Both the position numbers and the translations under genes were made by a program. This document shows, piece by piece, positions 23,153 through 30,367 of a stretch of 39,022 bases of DNA (positions are counted from its first letter, which is position 1; each line of letters begins with the position of its first letter). The DNA is from a virus. The DNA is taken from positions 1 through 39,022 of the IMG/VR virus record IMGVR_UViG_3300011113_000463; one strand, 5' to 3'. The notes beneath the pieces are model-generated. The model had not been told where the DNA came from, searched no databases, and worked only from the letters and a program-made list of their open reading frames with translations.

Positions 23153-23170
23153 TTGTCAGAATACAATTAA
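23149..23170 (+). other. hairpin with TCAGAATA loop at gene end
   Basis: TTAATTG (23149-23155) pairs with CAATTAA (23164-23170) around the loop TCAGAATA. The stop codon TAA (23150-23152) is in the 5' arm. The next hairpin has exactly the same loop. Confidence 0.5.
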
Positions 23171-23173
23171 TTC

Positions 23174-23203
23174 AACCACAGTCAGAATACTGTGGTTTTT
23201 TTT
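23174..23203 (+). terminator. intrinsic terminator with TCAGAATA loop
   Basis: AACCACAG (23174-23181) pairs with CTGTGGTT (23190-23197) around the loop TCAGAATA, followed by a run of T. It ends the LRR-gene transcript. Confidence 0.85.
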
Positions 23204-23234
23204 GTTCTTATATTGTGATAAACGAAAAATAAAA

Positions 23235-23321
23235 ATGAAAAAGATTGAAATTATTATTAATGAAATATTTTTAATAAAGAGATCTTCAATTATTACAATA
23301 AACTACTTTTCCATTTTTTAA
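23235..23321 (+). pseudogene. possible 5' remnant of a gene cut by the homing-endonuclease insertion
   Basis: A plus-strand start with an A-rich leader reads MKKIEIIINEIFLIKR, then runs into the end of the minus-strand GIY-YIG gene and stops after 28 residues. The first 15 residues look like the beginning of a normal phage protein. It may be the remains of a gene disrupted by insertion of the endonuclease, or a chance frame. Confidence 0.2.
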
Positions 23322-24068
23322 ATATCTATAAATAGTTGTGTGTGATATTTTCATATCTTCCATACATTCTTTTATTGATGTGTAAGTATTACCGGTATTA
23401 ACATCCATAACTTTTTTTGCGTTTGGACTTTTACCCCCTTTGTTATCTCTTAATAGGGCCGATTGTCTTATTTTTTCGACCACATCAGGATTTTTAGTTG
23501 GATTATTAGTAAGATTTCGTAATCTTAAATCCTCCCTAGGTTTATTTTTTCTCGGGTGAATATTGTCACCATTTGACCACATTTCTTTCAAAGAATCACT
23601 AACTTTTTTTTTAGTTTTAGGATTTTTCATTGGATTTTTTTCTTTCATTCGTTTACTTGACTTTATTTTATTTTTAATTTGTTTTTGTGGGTTGGATTCA
23701 GAACTCATACGTTTTTTTTGTGTTAGTCTTACATTATCTGAAACTATAATATTTTTACTACCTTCACCACCATCTGTAAAATTAACTAAAGTCCCTTCGT
23801 TCAAATTTTTTCTACCGTATTTTTTAATATAGAATATTTCTAAATTGATTGAATCGGACCATGTCAAATGATCTTCAATGATTTCAACAGACCATTTAGT
23901 TTTTTCTGTAATTCTTAACCAATGTATGTTGTGTATATGTTTTACATATGCTCTACTATAGGTGTTAGTATCACAGTTTCCACTTGCTTTCTTACTGACG
24001 GTTCCCCTCCCGACATAAAAAACTTCATTATTATCTAACCTTCTGTGTAAATAAACATAACATCTCAT
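23286..24068 (-). CDS. GIY-YIG homing endonuclease
   Basis: The start at 24068 (MRCYVYLHRRL) is preferred over one 12 codons upstream because it begins just before the catalytic domain. YVYLHRRL...FYVGRG is the GIY-YIG signature (strand pair with V-Y-L and Y-V-G). Two NUMOD3-like DNA-binding helices follow, NPMKNPKTKKKVSDSLKEMW and NPTKNPDVVEKIRQSAL, then a C-terminal NUMOD1-like helix-turn-helix (YTSIKECMEDMKISHTTIYR). Such free-standing enzymes (T4 Seg family) cut related phage genomes and spread themselves. It is opposite in strand to its neighbours. Confidence 0.85.
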   Translation of the reverse strand: MRCYVYLHRRLDNNEVFYVGRGTVSKKASGNCDTNTYSRAYVKHIHNIHWLRITEKTKWSVEIIEDHLTWSDSINLEIFYIKKYGRKNLNEGTLVNFTDGGEGSKNIIVSDNVRLTQKKRMSSESNPQKQIKNKIKSSKRMKEKNPMKNPKTKKKVSDSLKEMWSNGDNIHPRKNKPREDLRLRNLTNNPTKNPDVVEKIRQSALLRDNKGGKSPNAKKVMDVNTGNTYTSIKECMEDMKISHTTIYRYLKNGKVVYCNN

Positions 24069-24072
24069 ATAT

Positions 24073-24079
24073 ATAAATA
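24073..24079 (-). promoter_or_regulatory. TATTTAT motif on the minus strand, candidate phage promoter
   Basis: ATAAATA on the plus strand (TATTTAT on the minus strand) ends 4 bases before the homing-endonuclease ATG at 24068. The surrounding TATATATA makes a chance match likelier here. Confidence 0.25.
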
Positions 24080-24128
24080 TATGGAATTGACATAAACACC
24101 CCATATATTTAATTTTTTTTTCAAAATA

Positions 24129-24159
24129 TTTGGTTTTTAATTAATATTAACTATCTTTG
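24129..24159 (+). promoter_or_regulatory. Bacteroidetes-type promoter for the DUF932 gene
   Basis: TTTG at 24129-24132, a 19-base spacer and TATCTTTG at 24152-24159, 23 bases before the ATG at 24183. It has the same spacing and -7 octamer as the promoter of the small RNA at 10007-10037. Confidence 0.75.
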
Positions 24160-24182
24160 TGTCATTATTAAAAACAAAATAT

Positions 24183-24938
24183 ATGATATACACACCAGAA
24201 TTAATCAAATCAATCGCTCCGGCGGTATTCGCCACATCAGCATCTCCAAAAATGACAAGCAAATATGAGTTTGTACCAACAATTGAAGTAATGGAGATGT
24301 TTGATCGTGAAGGTTGGCAACTTTCATCAGTAAAACAAGCAGGCCGTGGAATTCATTCTGTTCACGAGTTGAAATACCGAAACGGACAACTCCCTAAAGT
24401 CGGTGACACGTTGGTTGAAGCAATCATCCGTAACTCTCATAACGGATCTGCAAAATTTTCTATGACTGCTGGATTATTCAGGCTTTGTTGCTCCAACGGA
24501 CTTACGGTGCCAACCGCAGTTGCTGAGAGATTTTCAATTCGGCATAATAACTTTTCGTTAGATGATGTTAAAGAACTTGCCGATAGTTTTTCTAAAAAAT
24601 TACCAAAAATTGAAATGTCGGTTGGTAGCATGATGGCTCGTGAACTAACCACAGATGAAAAAATTGATTTTGTTCGTAAGTCCGCAGAAATCCGGTTTGG
24701 TATGGACAAAACCCTAAATGACCTGGAGATCTTGAACCTTCTTACCCCAAATCGAAAAGAAGATGAAAATGATGACATGTGGAGTGTGTTTAATGTGGTT
24801 CAAGAAAAATATGTACGTGGTGGAGTTTCGGTATCAAACAACCGTGGACGAGTTACTAAAATGAGAAAGATTGATAACATTTTGGTTCAAAACAACATCA
24901 ATACAAAACTTTGGCAGTTAGCGGAATCAATCGTTTAA
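24183..24938 (+). CDS. DUF932 family phage protein
   Basis: A 251-residue protein matching the DUF932 layout: an N-terminal part with VMEMFDREGWQLSSV, then LVEAIIRNSHNGSAKFSMTA and GLFRLCCSNGL, the hallmark 'NSHdGs...f...RlvCsNGl' region, and a C-terminal NVVQEKYVRGG. Members occur in many phages and plasmids, often expressed early; function unknown though T4-like and plasmid members are near DNA-handling genes. The start at 24183 is set by the promoter; the frame upstream overlaps it. GC-rich codons here contrast with the endonuclease next door. It is a single-gene unit closed by a terminator. Confidence 0.8.
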   Translation: MIYTPELIKSIAPAVFATSASPKMTSKYEFVPTIEVMEMFDREGWQLSSVKQAGRGIHSVHELKYRNGQLPKVGDTLVEAIIRNSHNGSAKFSMTAGLFRLCCSNGLTVPTAVAERFSIRHNNFSLDDVKELADSFSKKLPKIEMSVGSMMARELTTDEKIDFVRKSAEIRFGMDKTLNDLEILNLLTPNRKEDENDDMWSVFNVVQEKYVRGGVSVSNNRGRVTKMRKIDNILVQNNINTKLWQLAESIV

Positions 24939-24942
24939 TAAT

Positions 24943-24971
24943 GAAGTGGTGACTTTTTCACCACTTCTTTT
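24943..24971 (+). terminator. intrinsic terminator after DUF932 gene
   Basis: GAAGTGGTGA (24943-24952) pairs perfectly with TCACCACTTC (24958-24967) around a 5-base loop, followed by TTTT. Confidence 0.85.
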
Positions 24972-24982
24972 ATAATTTGATC

Positions 24983-25321
24983 ATGAGCGATATCAATTAT
25001 TTTTCAAAAGAAGAAGAGTTTCTTAAATATCTTTACGACAGCACTCAAAGATTGTATTCAAAGGCAATTGTCAGTACTGCAATTAACATCACACCAGAGA
25101 TGTTGTTGGAGAAGAAAATGGACATTGAATTTTCTAAAACAATAGTTTGGCCTGAAGGTATAACTTACTTGGACATAATTGTGAAAACTAAATCAGATAT
25201 CTTCATATATTTATCAAAGAAGGAAATTTCAGAATTAAATTACCGGGTAAGTTTATATTATGAACCAAGTAAACATGATGAAATGTTATTTCTTGTCAAT
25301 AATTTAAAAAAAATAAAATAA
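24983..25321 (+). CDS. hypothetical protein (112 aa)
   Basis: Begins MSDINYFSKEEEFLKYLYDS at ATG 24983. It has helical ends and a central strand region (WPEGITYLDIIVKTKSDIFI). It precedes thioredoxin by one base, so they are co-transcribed. No redox motif or known domain is seen. Confidence 0.5.
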   Translation: MSDINYFSKEEEFLKYLYDSTQRLYSKAIVSTAINITPEMLLEKKMDIEFSKTIVWPEGITYLDIIVKTKSDIFIYLSKKEISELNYRVSLYYEPSKHDEMLFLVNNLKKIK

Positions 25322-25322
25322 A

Positions 25323-25637
25323 ATGGAAATTACAACAATCGAATTACAAGAAAAAATTAATAATGGTGAAAAACTAATTGTCGAGTTCTGGGCCGAGTGG
25401 TGTGGACCCTGTAGGATGATGAAACCATCTTTTGAAAAAGTATCTTCCGAGAATACTTCGGAAGTTCAAATGTATACAATGAACATAGACCAGAATCGAG
25501 AAGCAAGTGCGTCTTTAGGAATTAGAAGTATACCAACAATTAAAGTCTTCAACATGGGACAAGACGCAGGAACAATTGTTGGGGTTTTAAGTGAAAGTCA
25601 AATAAACAATTTATTAAAGGAGGTAATTAATGGATAA
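25323..25637 (+). CDS. trxA: thioredoxin
   Basis: A 104-residue thioredoxin. VEFWAEWCGPCRMMKP carries the active site WCGPC (26-30), and SIPTIKVF contains the cis-proline. A small hydrophobic C-terminal helix completes the fold. In phages it supplies reducing power, for instance to ribonucleotide reductase, or acts as a polymerase processivity factor as in T7. It overlaps the glutaredoxin gene by 8 bases. Confidence 0.92.
   Translation: MEITTIELQEKINNGEKLIVEFWAEWCGPCRMMKPSFEKVSSENTSEVQMYTMNIDQNREASASLGIRSIPTIKVFNMGQDAGTIVGVLSESQINNLLKEVING
25616..25624 (+). promoter_or_regulatory. strong Shine-Dalgarno sequence
   Basis: AAAGGAGGT lies 5 bases before the glutaredoxin ATG (25630), inside the thioredoxin gene. 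Such a full match to the anti-SD is rare in this window, where most starts have only A-rich leaders, and it fixes the glutaredoxin start. Confidence 0.7.
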
Positions 25638-25914
25638 GATTGCAGTTTTATTCACAATGAAAGGTTGTCCTTTCTGTGTGGAACTTAAAGAAATGTTAGA
25701 GAAGGAAGAGATTCCATATGTTGATCGAGATATTCATAAATACGAAGATGAATATGACTTATTTGTTGAAGTAACAAAAAACGAATATGTTCCGGCTTTT
25801 ATGTTGATCGAATCACCAGAAGAAGATCCCAAAACAGAATTGTTTGCTCCAGATCGAGACTTTCAAGATATTAACGAAGGTTTTGAAATTATAAAGAACT
25901 TCGTCCTTGGTTAA
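25630..25914 (+). CDS. glutaredoxin
   Basis: A 94-residue protein with LFTMKGCPFCVELKEML; the active-site pair is CPFC at 13-16. A VPAFML segment holds the cis-proline equivalent. It probably reduces ribonucleotide reductase or other phage enzymes with glutathione or thioredoxin. It is coupled to thioredoxin by overlap and a strong Shine-Dalgarno sequence. Its last codons (VLG-stop) form one arm and the loop of a hairpin shared with the converging gene. Confidence 0.88.
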   Translation: MDKIAVLFTMKGCPFCVELKEMLEKEEIPYVDRDIHKYEDEYDLFVEVTKNEYVPAFMLIESPEEDPKTELFAPDRDFQDINEGFEIIKNFVLG

Positions 25915-25923
25915 ACAAGGACG
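25902..25923. terminator. hairpin at convergent gene ends with both stop codons in the loop
   Basis: CGTCCTTG (25902-25909) pairs perfectly with CAAGGACG (25916-25923). The 6-base loop GTTAAA contains the TAA of glutaredoxin (25912-25914) and, on the other strand, the TAA of the converging gene (25911-25913). No long T-run follows on either side, so termination is uncertain. Confidence 0.55.
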
Positions 25924-26606
25924 ATATGTTCTAATTTATCTTGTACTAGATATGGTTTATTCTTGTCAGGAAACATTATATCTTGAAAAAGGTCATACCC
26001 ATCCAATTTAGACTCAAACTCTTTTAAATCAAAATCAAATACGTCTAATATTAAAGATTTGATTTTGTTTTTGTCTAATCTTGAATTTGATGAAACAATA
26101 ATTTTATAATCTTCATTTTTATCTTCCTCTTTTGTGAAATAAAAATTTACTTGATCTACACCTAATAAAGAGTACATGTGATTGAAAATGTAGTGTGAGT
26201 AGTATGTCATAAGTCTTCCACAATTTAAACTATAACCATAAGGAAACTCACTACTTAAACTCAAATCATAAAATGGTTCTTCTTCCTCAACAAAAACATC
26301 TTTATTGACCATAACTAAACCTTTTTCTAAATTTGGTACATTTTGTTCGTATTTGATTAAATCTATTGTTGAAAAGTTTAATATACCAACTTGACTTAAA
26401 ATGTCATCAAACCAGGTTGAAAATTCTGATTTCACTAATTGTAGGTCTAAAATTTCACTAGATGTTGTCATACCATGAACAACAACAAATGATCCGCAAT
26501 CTGTAACTTGGATTATAGAATTATCTTCTTTTTTGAATTTTGTTAAAATAAAGTCGGCAAATAAATTTACGACTCCTCTTCTTGAAACTTTATTTATTTT
26601 TCTCAT
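25911..26606 (-). CDS. hypothetical protein (231 aa), weak S-adenosylmethionine-synthetase-like pattern
   Basis: The protein has two stretches whose order of helices and strands recalls MetK. The first is FADFILTKFKKEDNSIIQVT followed by SFVVVHGMTTSSEILDLQLV, comparable to 'aiLexDPxaRVACEt...vlvxGEittxaxvDi'. The second is YYSHYIFNHMYSLLGVDQVN then DYKIIVSSNSRLDKNKIKSL, comparable to 'lAHxLxxxL...KtQVtv...ivvStQH'. Key MetK catalytic histidine and P-loop glycines are not evident, so it may be an inactive or remote relative. The match is by eye only. It converges on glutaredoxin. Confidence 0.4.
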   Translation of the reverse strand: MRKINKVSRRGVVNLFADFILTKFKKEDNSIIQVTDCGSFVVVHGMTTSSEILDLQLVKSEFSTWFDDILSQVGILNFSTIDLIKYEQNVPNLEKGLVMVNKDVFVEEEEPFYDLSLSSEFPYGYSLNCGRLMTYYSHYIFNHMYSLLGVDQVNFYFTKEEDKNEDYKIIVSSNSRLDKNKIKSLILDVFDFDLKEFESKLDGYDLFQDIMFPDKNKPYLVQDKLEHIVLV

Positions 26607-26656
26607 ATTTTTTGGTTTTTAAAATGTATATGAGAAATAAATGAAACTATAAATAG

Positions 26657-27784
26657 TTAGATGTAATTATAAAACAATTCGTTAATGTTTCTACTTGTTC
26701 TATCCCAGTCAGGATAGTCAGGAACTCTAAAATCAATACATTCAATTTCATCGTTATTTATCATAGAAGTCATTAACGAAATTAAACCACCAAAGTATTC
26801 TAAATGAGAATCACTATATCCACCTCCTTTATTATTTTCTAAAAACATATCAATTATGCTATGAAAATTCCTGATTTTAATGTAACTATCGTACCTAGTC
26901 ACTTTAGACCCATCAGTTCTAGTAAACTCTCTTGGAACCTCACTAATTCTTCCTTCAAAGTATTCCTCTAAACCACCATAAACAAGTTCATATAACTCAT
27001 CTTCATATGCACTATTTTCTGATTGCCAGTATAAACTTCTCAAGTTAGAACCCAACTCATCTAAATCATTTTTACATAACTCGTTAAACGCACTTTCATC
27101 ATCGACCAAACCATTTAAGTCTTCGGCTCTTATTCTAAAATAACCTTCAGTTCCTTGTTCTTCAGAAAGTTCAGAAAAAAAATCAGAATCATAATCTTCT
27201 AAAGATAATTCTACATCTCCGATTTCTTTGAAAATTATATCTTTAAGTGCTGTAATGTTTTTGTCATCCAGTTCATCAACAACTTGGTGTGGTTTTACGG
27301 TATTGTCATAATACCATTCATGTCCCAAACCATCTTCACTTAAAATAAGTTTTGCAAGACCTCTTGCACCTTCATCTCGTCTTCCACCACAAAATAAAAT
27401 CTCCAATTCTTCTCTATCTCTTAAATGAAGATAAAAACCATCAGGTCTTATATACACATCCGTAATGAGACTATTTGTAATAAAAACCATTGTGTCTTCA
27501 TAGTTGTTTTCTAAACCATAAAGTAAAAAGTAATTTCGAAATTCTTCTGGAATTTCATCGTAATCTTGTTCAAGAAAAAAATCAGTTTCAAATAAGTATT
27601 CAGCCACTTCATTAGTCAGATATCTATAACTTACGTTACTAAAATCTAATTCATTTAACCTACCTTTCTTATTGATATACTTGACAAAAGTCAATAAGTC
27701 ATTATTGAAAACACGAATTACCATTAGGTATTCTTCTTCAGTACCATTATTAAAAAGCTCAATATATTTGTCTATCACTGACAT
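26657..27784 (-). CDS. acidic hypothetical protein (375 aa)
   Basis: Start chosen at 27784 (MSVIDKYIELFNNGTEEEYL); the longer frame upstream would cross a terminator. The protein is very acidic with many aromatic residues, for example LELFCGGRRDEGA-like ILFCGGRRDEGARGLAKLIL in the middle and GYFRIRAEDLNGLVDD later. No domain is recognised. It resembles in composition the acidic protein at 28084. A TATTTAT motif lies 6 bases before the ATG. Confidence 0.5.
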   Translation of the reverse strand: MSVIDKYIELFNNGTEEEYLMVIRVFNNDLLTFVKYINKKGRLNELDFSNVSYRYLTNEVAEYLFETDFFLEQDYDEIPEEFRNYFLLYGLENNYEDTMVFITNSLITDVYIRPDGFYLHLRDREELEILFCGGRRDEGARGLAKLILSEDGLGHEWYYDNTVKPHQVVDELDDKNITALKDIIFKEIGDVELSLEDYDSDFFSELSEEQGTEGYFRIRAEDLNGLVDDESAFNELCKNDLDELGSNLRSLYWQSENSAYEDELYELVYGGLEEYFEGRISEVPREFTRTDGSKVTRYDSYIKIRNFHSIIDMFLENNKGGGYSDSHLEYFGGLISLMTSMINNDEIECIDFRVPDYPDWDRTSRNINELFYNYI

Positions 27785-27790
27785 ACTTTT

Positions 27791-27797
27791 ATAAATA
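27791..27797 (-). promoter_or_regulatory. TATTTAT motif on the minus strand, candidate phage promoter
   Basis: TATTTAT on the minus strand, exactly 6 bases before the ATG at 27784 and just after the terminator of the upstream minus-strand gene. Confidence 0.45.
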
Positions 27798-27829
27798 CAA
27801 AAAAAGGTGAAAAAAAACTTTCCACCTTT
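27796..27829 (-). terminator. intrinsic terminator of the small minus-strand gene
   Basis: On the minus strand AAAGGTG (27829-27823) pairs with CACCTTT (27809-27803) and is followed by TTTTTTTG. It separates the 49-residue gene from the acidic-protein gene. Confidence 0.7.
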
Positions 27830-27851
27830 AATTTCTTTTGGCCAAAGGAAA

Positions 27852-28001
27852 TTATTTTTTATTGTAATATTTTTCAATTACTTTTTTAACATTCTCTTGA
27901 ACGGTTCTGTTTGGAACTTGAGGTCTTTGAACTGATTCAGTTTTTGGAGCCTGTTGTTGAGTTTGTTGTTGATTTCCTTTGTTCTTGCATCCACAACCCA
28001 T
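27852..28001 (-). CDS. small cysteine/glutamine-rich protein (49 aa)
   Basis: Begins MGCGCKNKGNQQQTQQQAPK, then SVQRPQVPNRTVQENVKKVI and a basic end. The N-terminal GCGCKNK gives two closely spaced cysteines, a possible metal or lipid-type anchor, followed by a disordered Q-rich linker and a C-terminal helix (TVQENVKKVIEKYY). I have the impression that proteins of this plan recur beside phage structural genes but cannot name a family. Own terminator downstream supports a real gene. Confidence 0.55.
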   Translation of the reverse strand: MGCGCKNKGNQQQTQQQAPKTESVQRPQVPNRTVQENVKKVIEKYYNKK

Positions 28002-28069
28002 GTCTATTGTTTTTGTAAGTTTATTTAAACATAAATATCATAGACTAATTATATTTGTCAATATTATAG

Positions 28070-28076
28070 TATTTAT
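28070..28076 (+). promoter_or_regulatory. TATTTAT motif, candidate phage promoter
   Basis: TATTTAT lies 7 bases before the ATG at 28084. Confidence 0.4.
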
Positions 28077-28083
28077 TTTAAGT

Positions 28084-29556
28084 ATGAATAAGTTTAGAGA
28101 TTTTATAAAAGAAGCTGATGTTGAAAATGTGTATTTAACACCAGACGAATACATTGATATTTTAAAAAAGGTTAATTTTCAAGCTCACGCAATTCCAAAA
28201 TTGCCAAGATTTAAAGGAAAAAAAATTATTGTGAATGGAAATTTAGATCTTAGCAAAATCGCCAAAGGTAAACCTAATCTTGTTTCATTTGGACCAATCA
28301 AAATTTTAGGAGGATTAAACGTGACTGGGACTAACATTCAAACACTTGATGATGTTGAAGTCGAAGGTTATAAAAGTATTTGGAACACACCTTATGAACG
28401 TGTGGTAGAAAGAAGAAAACTACAGGCAAAATATTCAGAGCTAGAATCAAAAAGAGAAGATGATGAATGGAATATTAATGATACTGATGAAGAAGGAGAA
28501 ATGGCAAATGCGGTATATGAATTTGCGATTAATAATGGTGACATAATTGGTTTAGATTCAGAAGATATACAAACACTTAACGAACTTAAAACACGACTTT
28601 CAGAATTAGAAGAAGAAAGAGATAATACTGAAGATGATGAAAGAATTGAAGAATTAGATGAGTTAATCGAGGATTTGGAAAGTGAAATTGATGAGTTAAC
28701 TGACAATAAAGTTGACGTTTATGATTTTTATCCTACCGGTTCTCATTTCGATATGAACACATTTGAATGTTTATCCACAAGATATACATATGCTGTTGGA
28801 GATTATAGAGACGCTGACGATTCGCTTAGGCAATATGTTGAAGATATGGTAGATGATATGGATAATTACTTCTCACAAGATTTTTTAGAAAATTATATCA
28901 GCGGAGATGATGTTGCCGATGAATTTGAATATAGTGTTAGAGAAATGGTTGAAGAAAGTCCGGATGATTATGATATTTCAAGACAATTGAGTGATGAACA
29001 AGAAGAAGAAATTTGGTTACTTGAAATGGAAAAATGGGTCTATGAAAATGAAGGAATAAGAGCACCAATTCAACATCCAACCAGAGAAAAAGGAAATGTT
29101 TTTGATTTTGAAGATTCAGAAGGTAATAGATTTCAATATGTAAATACAAGTACAAATCCGAATACTTCAAATTGGGTTTTATACAAAGAAGGACAAGTTA
29201 TACCTCCTCATCAAATATACGATGATGAAGACATTGAAGAACATGATGATGATCGCGAGAGTAGAATATCGGATATTGAATATGAAATAGAAGAAATAAA
29301 AGATAATCCTGATGGTGATCCAGATCCGGATGAAATTGAAAATGAAGTGGAAGACCAACTTTCTGATATTAGAAGAAACCCATTGCGTTATTTAAAAGAT
29401 TATGGGTATGACAACTTTTCAAATTTTATCAATAAAGATGAATTAACCGATGATTTGATTAGTCAATACGATTATGGTGAAATAAATAGTTATGACGGAA
29501 CTTATGATATAATTGATATTAATGGAACCGATTACGTCGTAATGAGAATTGATTAA
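28084..29556 (+). CDS. acidic protein with N-terminal beta-repeat module (490 aa)
   Basis: The start at 28084 (MNKFRDFIKEADVENVYL) is preferred to upstream codons because it has the TATTTAT motif and a typical N-terminus with IKE at 8-10. Residues 30-90 form a repeat module: KKIIVNGNLDLSKIAKGKPN, then FGPIKILGGLNVTGTNIQTL, a short leucine-rich or beta-helix pattern that recurs in phage proteins. The remaining 400 residues are very acidic with coiled-coil segments (LSELEEERDNTEDDERIEEL) and aromatic patches. Similar composition to the gene at 26657. Possibly a head-internal or injected protein; function unknown. Confidence 0.5.
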   Translation: MNKFRDFIKEADVENVYLTPDEYIDILKKVNFQAHAIPKLPRFKGKKIIVNGNLDLSKIAKGKPNLVSFGPIKILGGLNVTGTNIQTLDDVEVEGYKSIWNTPYERVVERRKLQAKYSELESKREDDEWNINDTDEEGEMANAVYEFAINNGDIIGLDSEDIQTLNELKTRLSELEEERDNTEDDERIEELDELIEDLESEIDELTDNKVDVYDFYPTGSHFDMNTFECLSTRYTYAVGDYRDADDSLRQYVEDMVDDMDNYFSQDFLENYISGDDVADEFEYSVREMVEESPDDYDISRQLSDEQEEEIWLLEMEKWVYENEGIRAPIQHPTREKGNVFDFEDSEGNRFQYVNTSTNPNTSNWVLYKEGQVIPPHQIYDDEDIEEHDDDRESRISDIEYEIEEIKDNPDGDPDPDEIENEVEDQLSDIRRNPLRYLKDYGYDNFSNFINKDELTDDLISQYDYGEINSYDGTYDIIDINGTDYVVMRID

Positions 29557-29595
29557 TCTTTACACCCGTCAAAAAAATGGTTATATTTAAACCAA

Positions 29596-30360
29596 ATGGC
29601 GAGAAAGAAAAAAATAGAGTTTTTAATGAACACCGATTGGATGTTTGAAAAACCTATTGATCAAGAACACAAAGAATACAAACTACTTTCTTACTTTCAG
29701 AAAATGGGAGAAAAACTTGATAGACTTGAACTATATCCAAGTTTTATTGAATTATCATTGCATTTTGCAAATGTCCAAACACTTTATAGAAATAGAAAAT
29801 TATTGTACACAACCAAAAAATTCTCATCTGTTGATGATGAACTTTTGGTTAAAGATTTAAAAATGAAAGATATTCCAGAAATGACCGAAGAAGAAGGTAG
29901 AGAATTTTCAAAAATACTTTCATATACAACACCGAGAATTTTTGAATATTTTAATGTTGCAAAGTCAGTCTGGGAACTTGTTTTTGATAGTATATCCTTA
30001 AAGGTTAGAAAAAATTTAAAAAATGTAAGTCTGAATAAAGGATTTATACTTTTTACAATTAACGATCGTGTTTATTTGTGGGAATTTGAAAAAAAACCGG
30101 CAGCAAAAAACTCAATGGAAAGTAAAATCAATACAAATCAAATATATAACGGATCAAAAAAAGAATTTAAATTGGTTGACATAATCAAAACATCAAGCAC
30201 TTTTGATGATGACACAAAATCTAAATTACCGGTGTTCGAAATGATTTGTGAGGGAGATTTTCCAATAGAAGAAACACTCCTTCCATTGTTCAAAAGAAAA
30301 GTCATAAGTTATATTAATCAAAAATCTAATAAACAAACAATAAAAGAAATTAAAGAATAG
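29596..30360 (+). CDS. hypothetical protein (254 aa)
   Basis: Begins MARKKKIEFLMNTDWMFEKP, then EHKEYKLLSYFQKMGEKLD and LELYPSFIELSLHFANVQTL. The pattern 'NTDWxxxxPIDxExKxYxLLxYxQK' looks conserved among T4-type phages as a protein of unknown role near late genes. The remainder alternates helices and strands. It leads to the methyltransferase-DUF3310 gene after 7 bases. No catalytic motif is visible. Confidence 0.55.
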   Translation: MARKKKIEFLMNTDWMFEKPIDQEHKEYKLLSYFQKMGEKLDRLELYPSFIELSLHFANVQTLYRNRKLLYTTKKFSSVDDELLVKDLKMKDIPEMTEEEGREFSKILSYTTPRIFEYFNVAKSVWELVFDSISLKVRKNLKNVSLNKGFILFTINDRVYLWEFEKKPAAKNSMESKINTNQIYNGSKKEFKLVDIIKTSSTFDDDTKSKLPVFEMICEGDFPIEETLLPLFKRKVISYINQKSNKQTIKEIKE

Positions 30361-30367
30361 AATTATT

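Noticed and set aside
27785-27877. Longer N-terminus for the acidic minus-strand protein
   Set aside because: The extra codons cross an intrinsic terminator and the TATTTAT motif.
27979-28083. Longer N-terminus for the protein at 28084
   Set aside because: The added hydrophobic residues overlap the start of the divergent small gene and the TATTTAT motif; the 28084 ATG gives the typical N-terminus.
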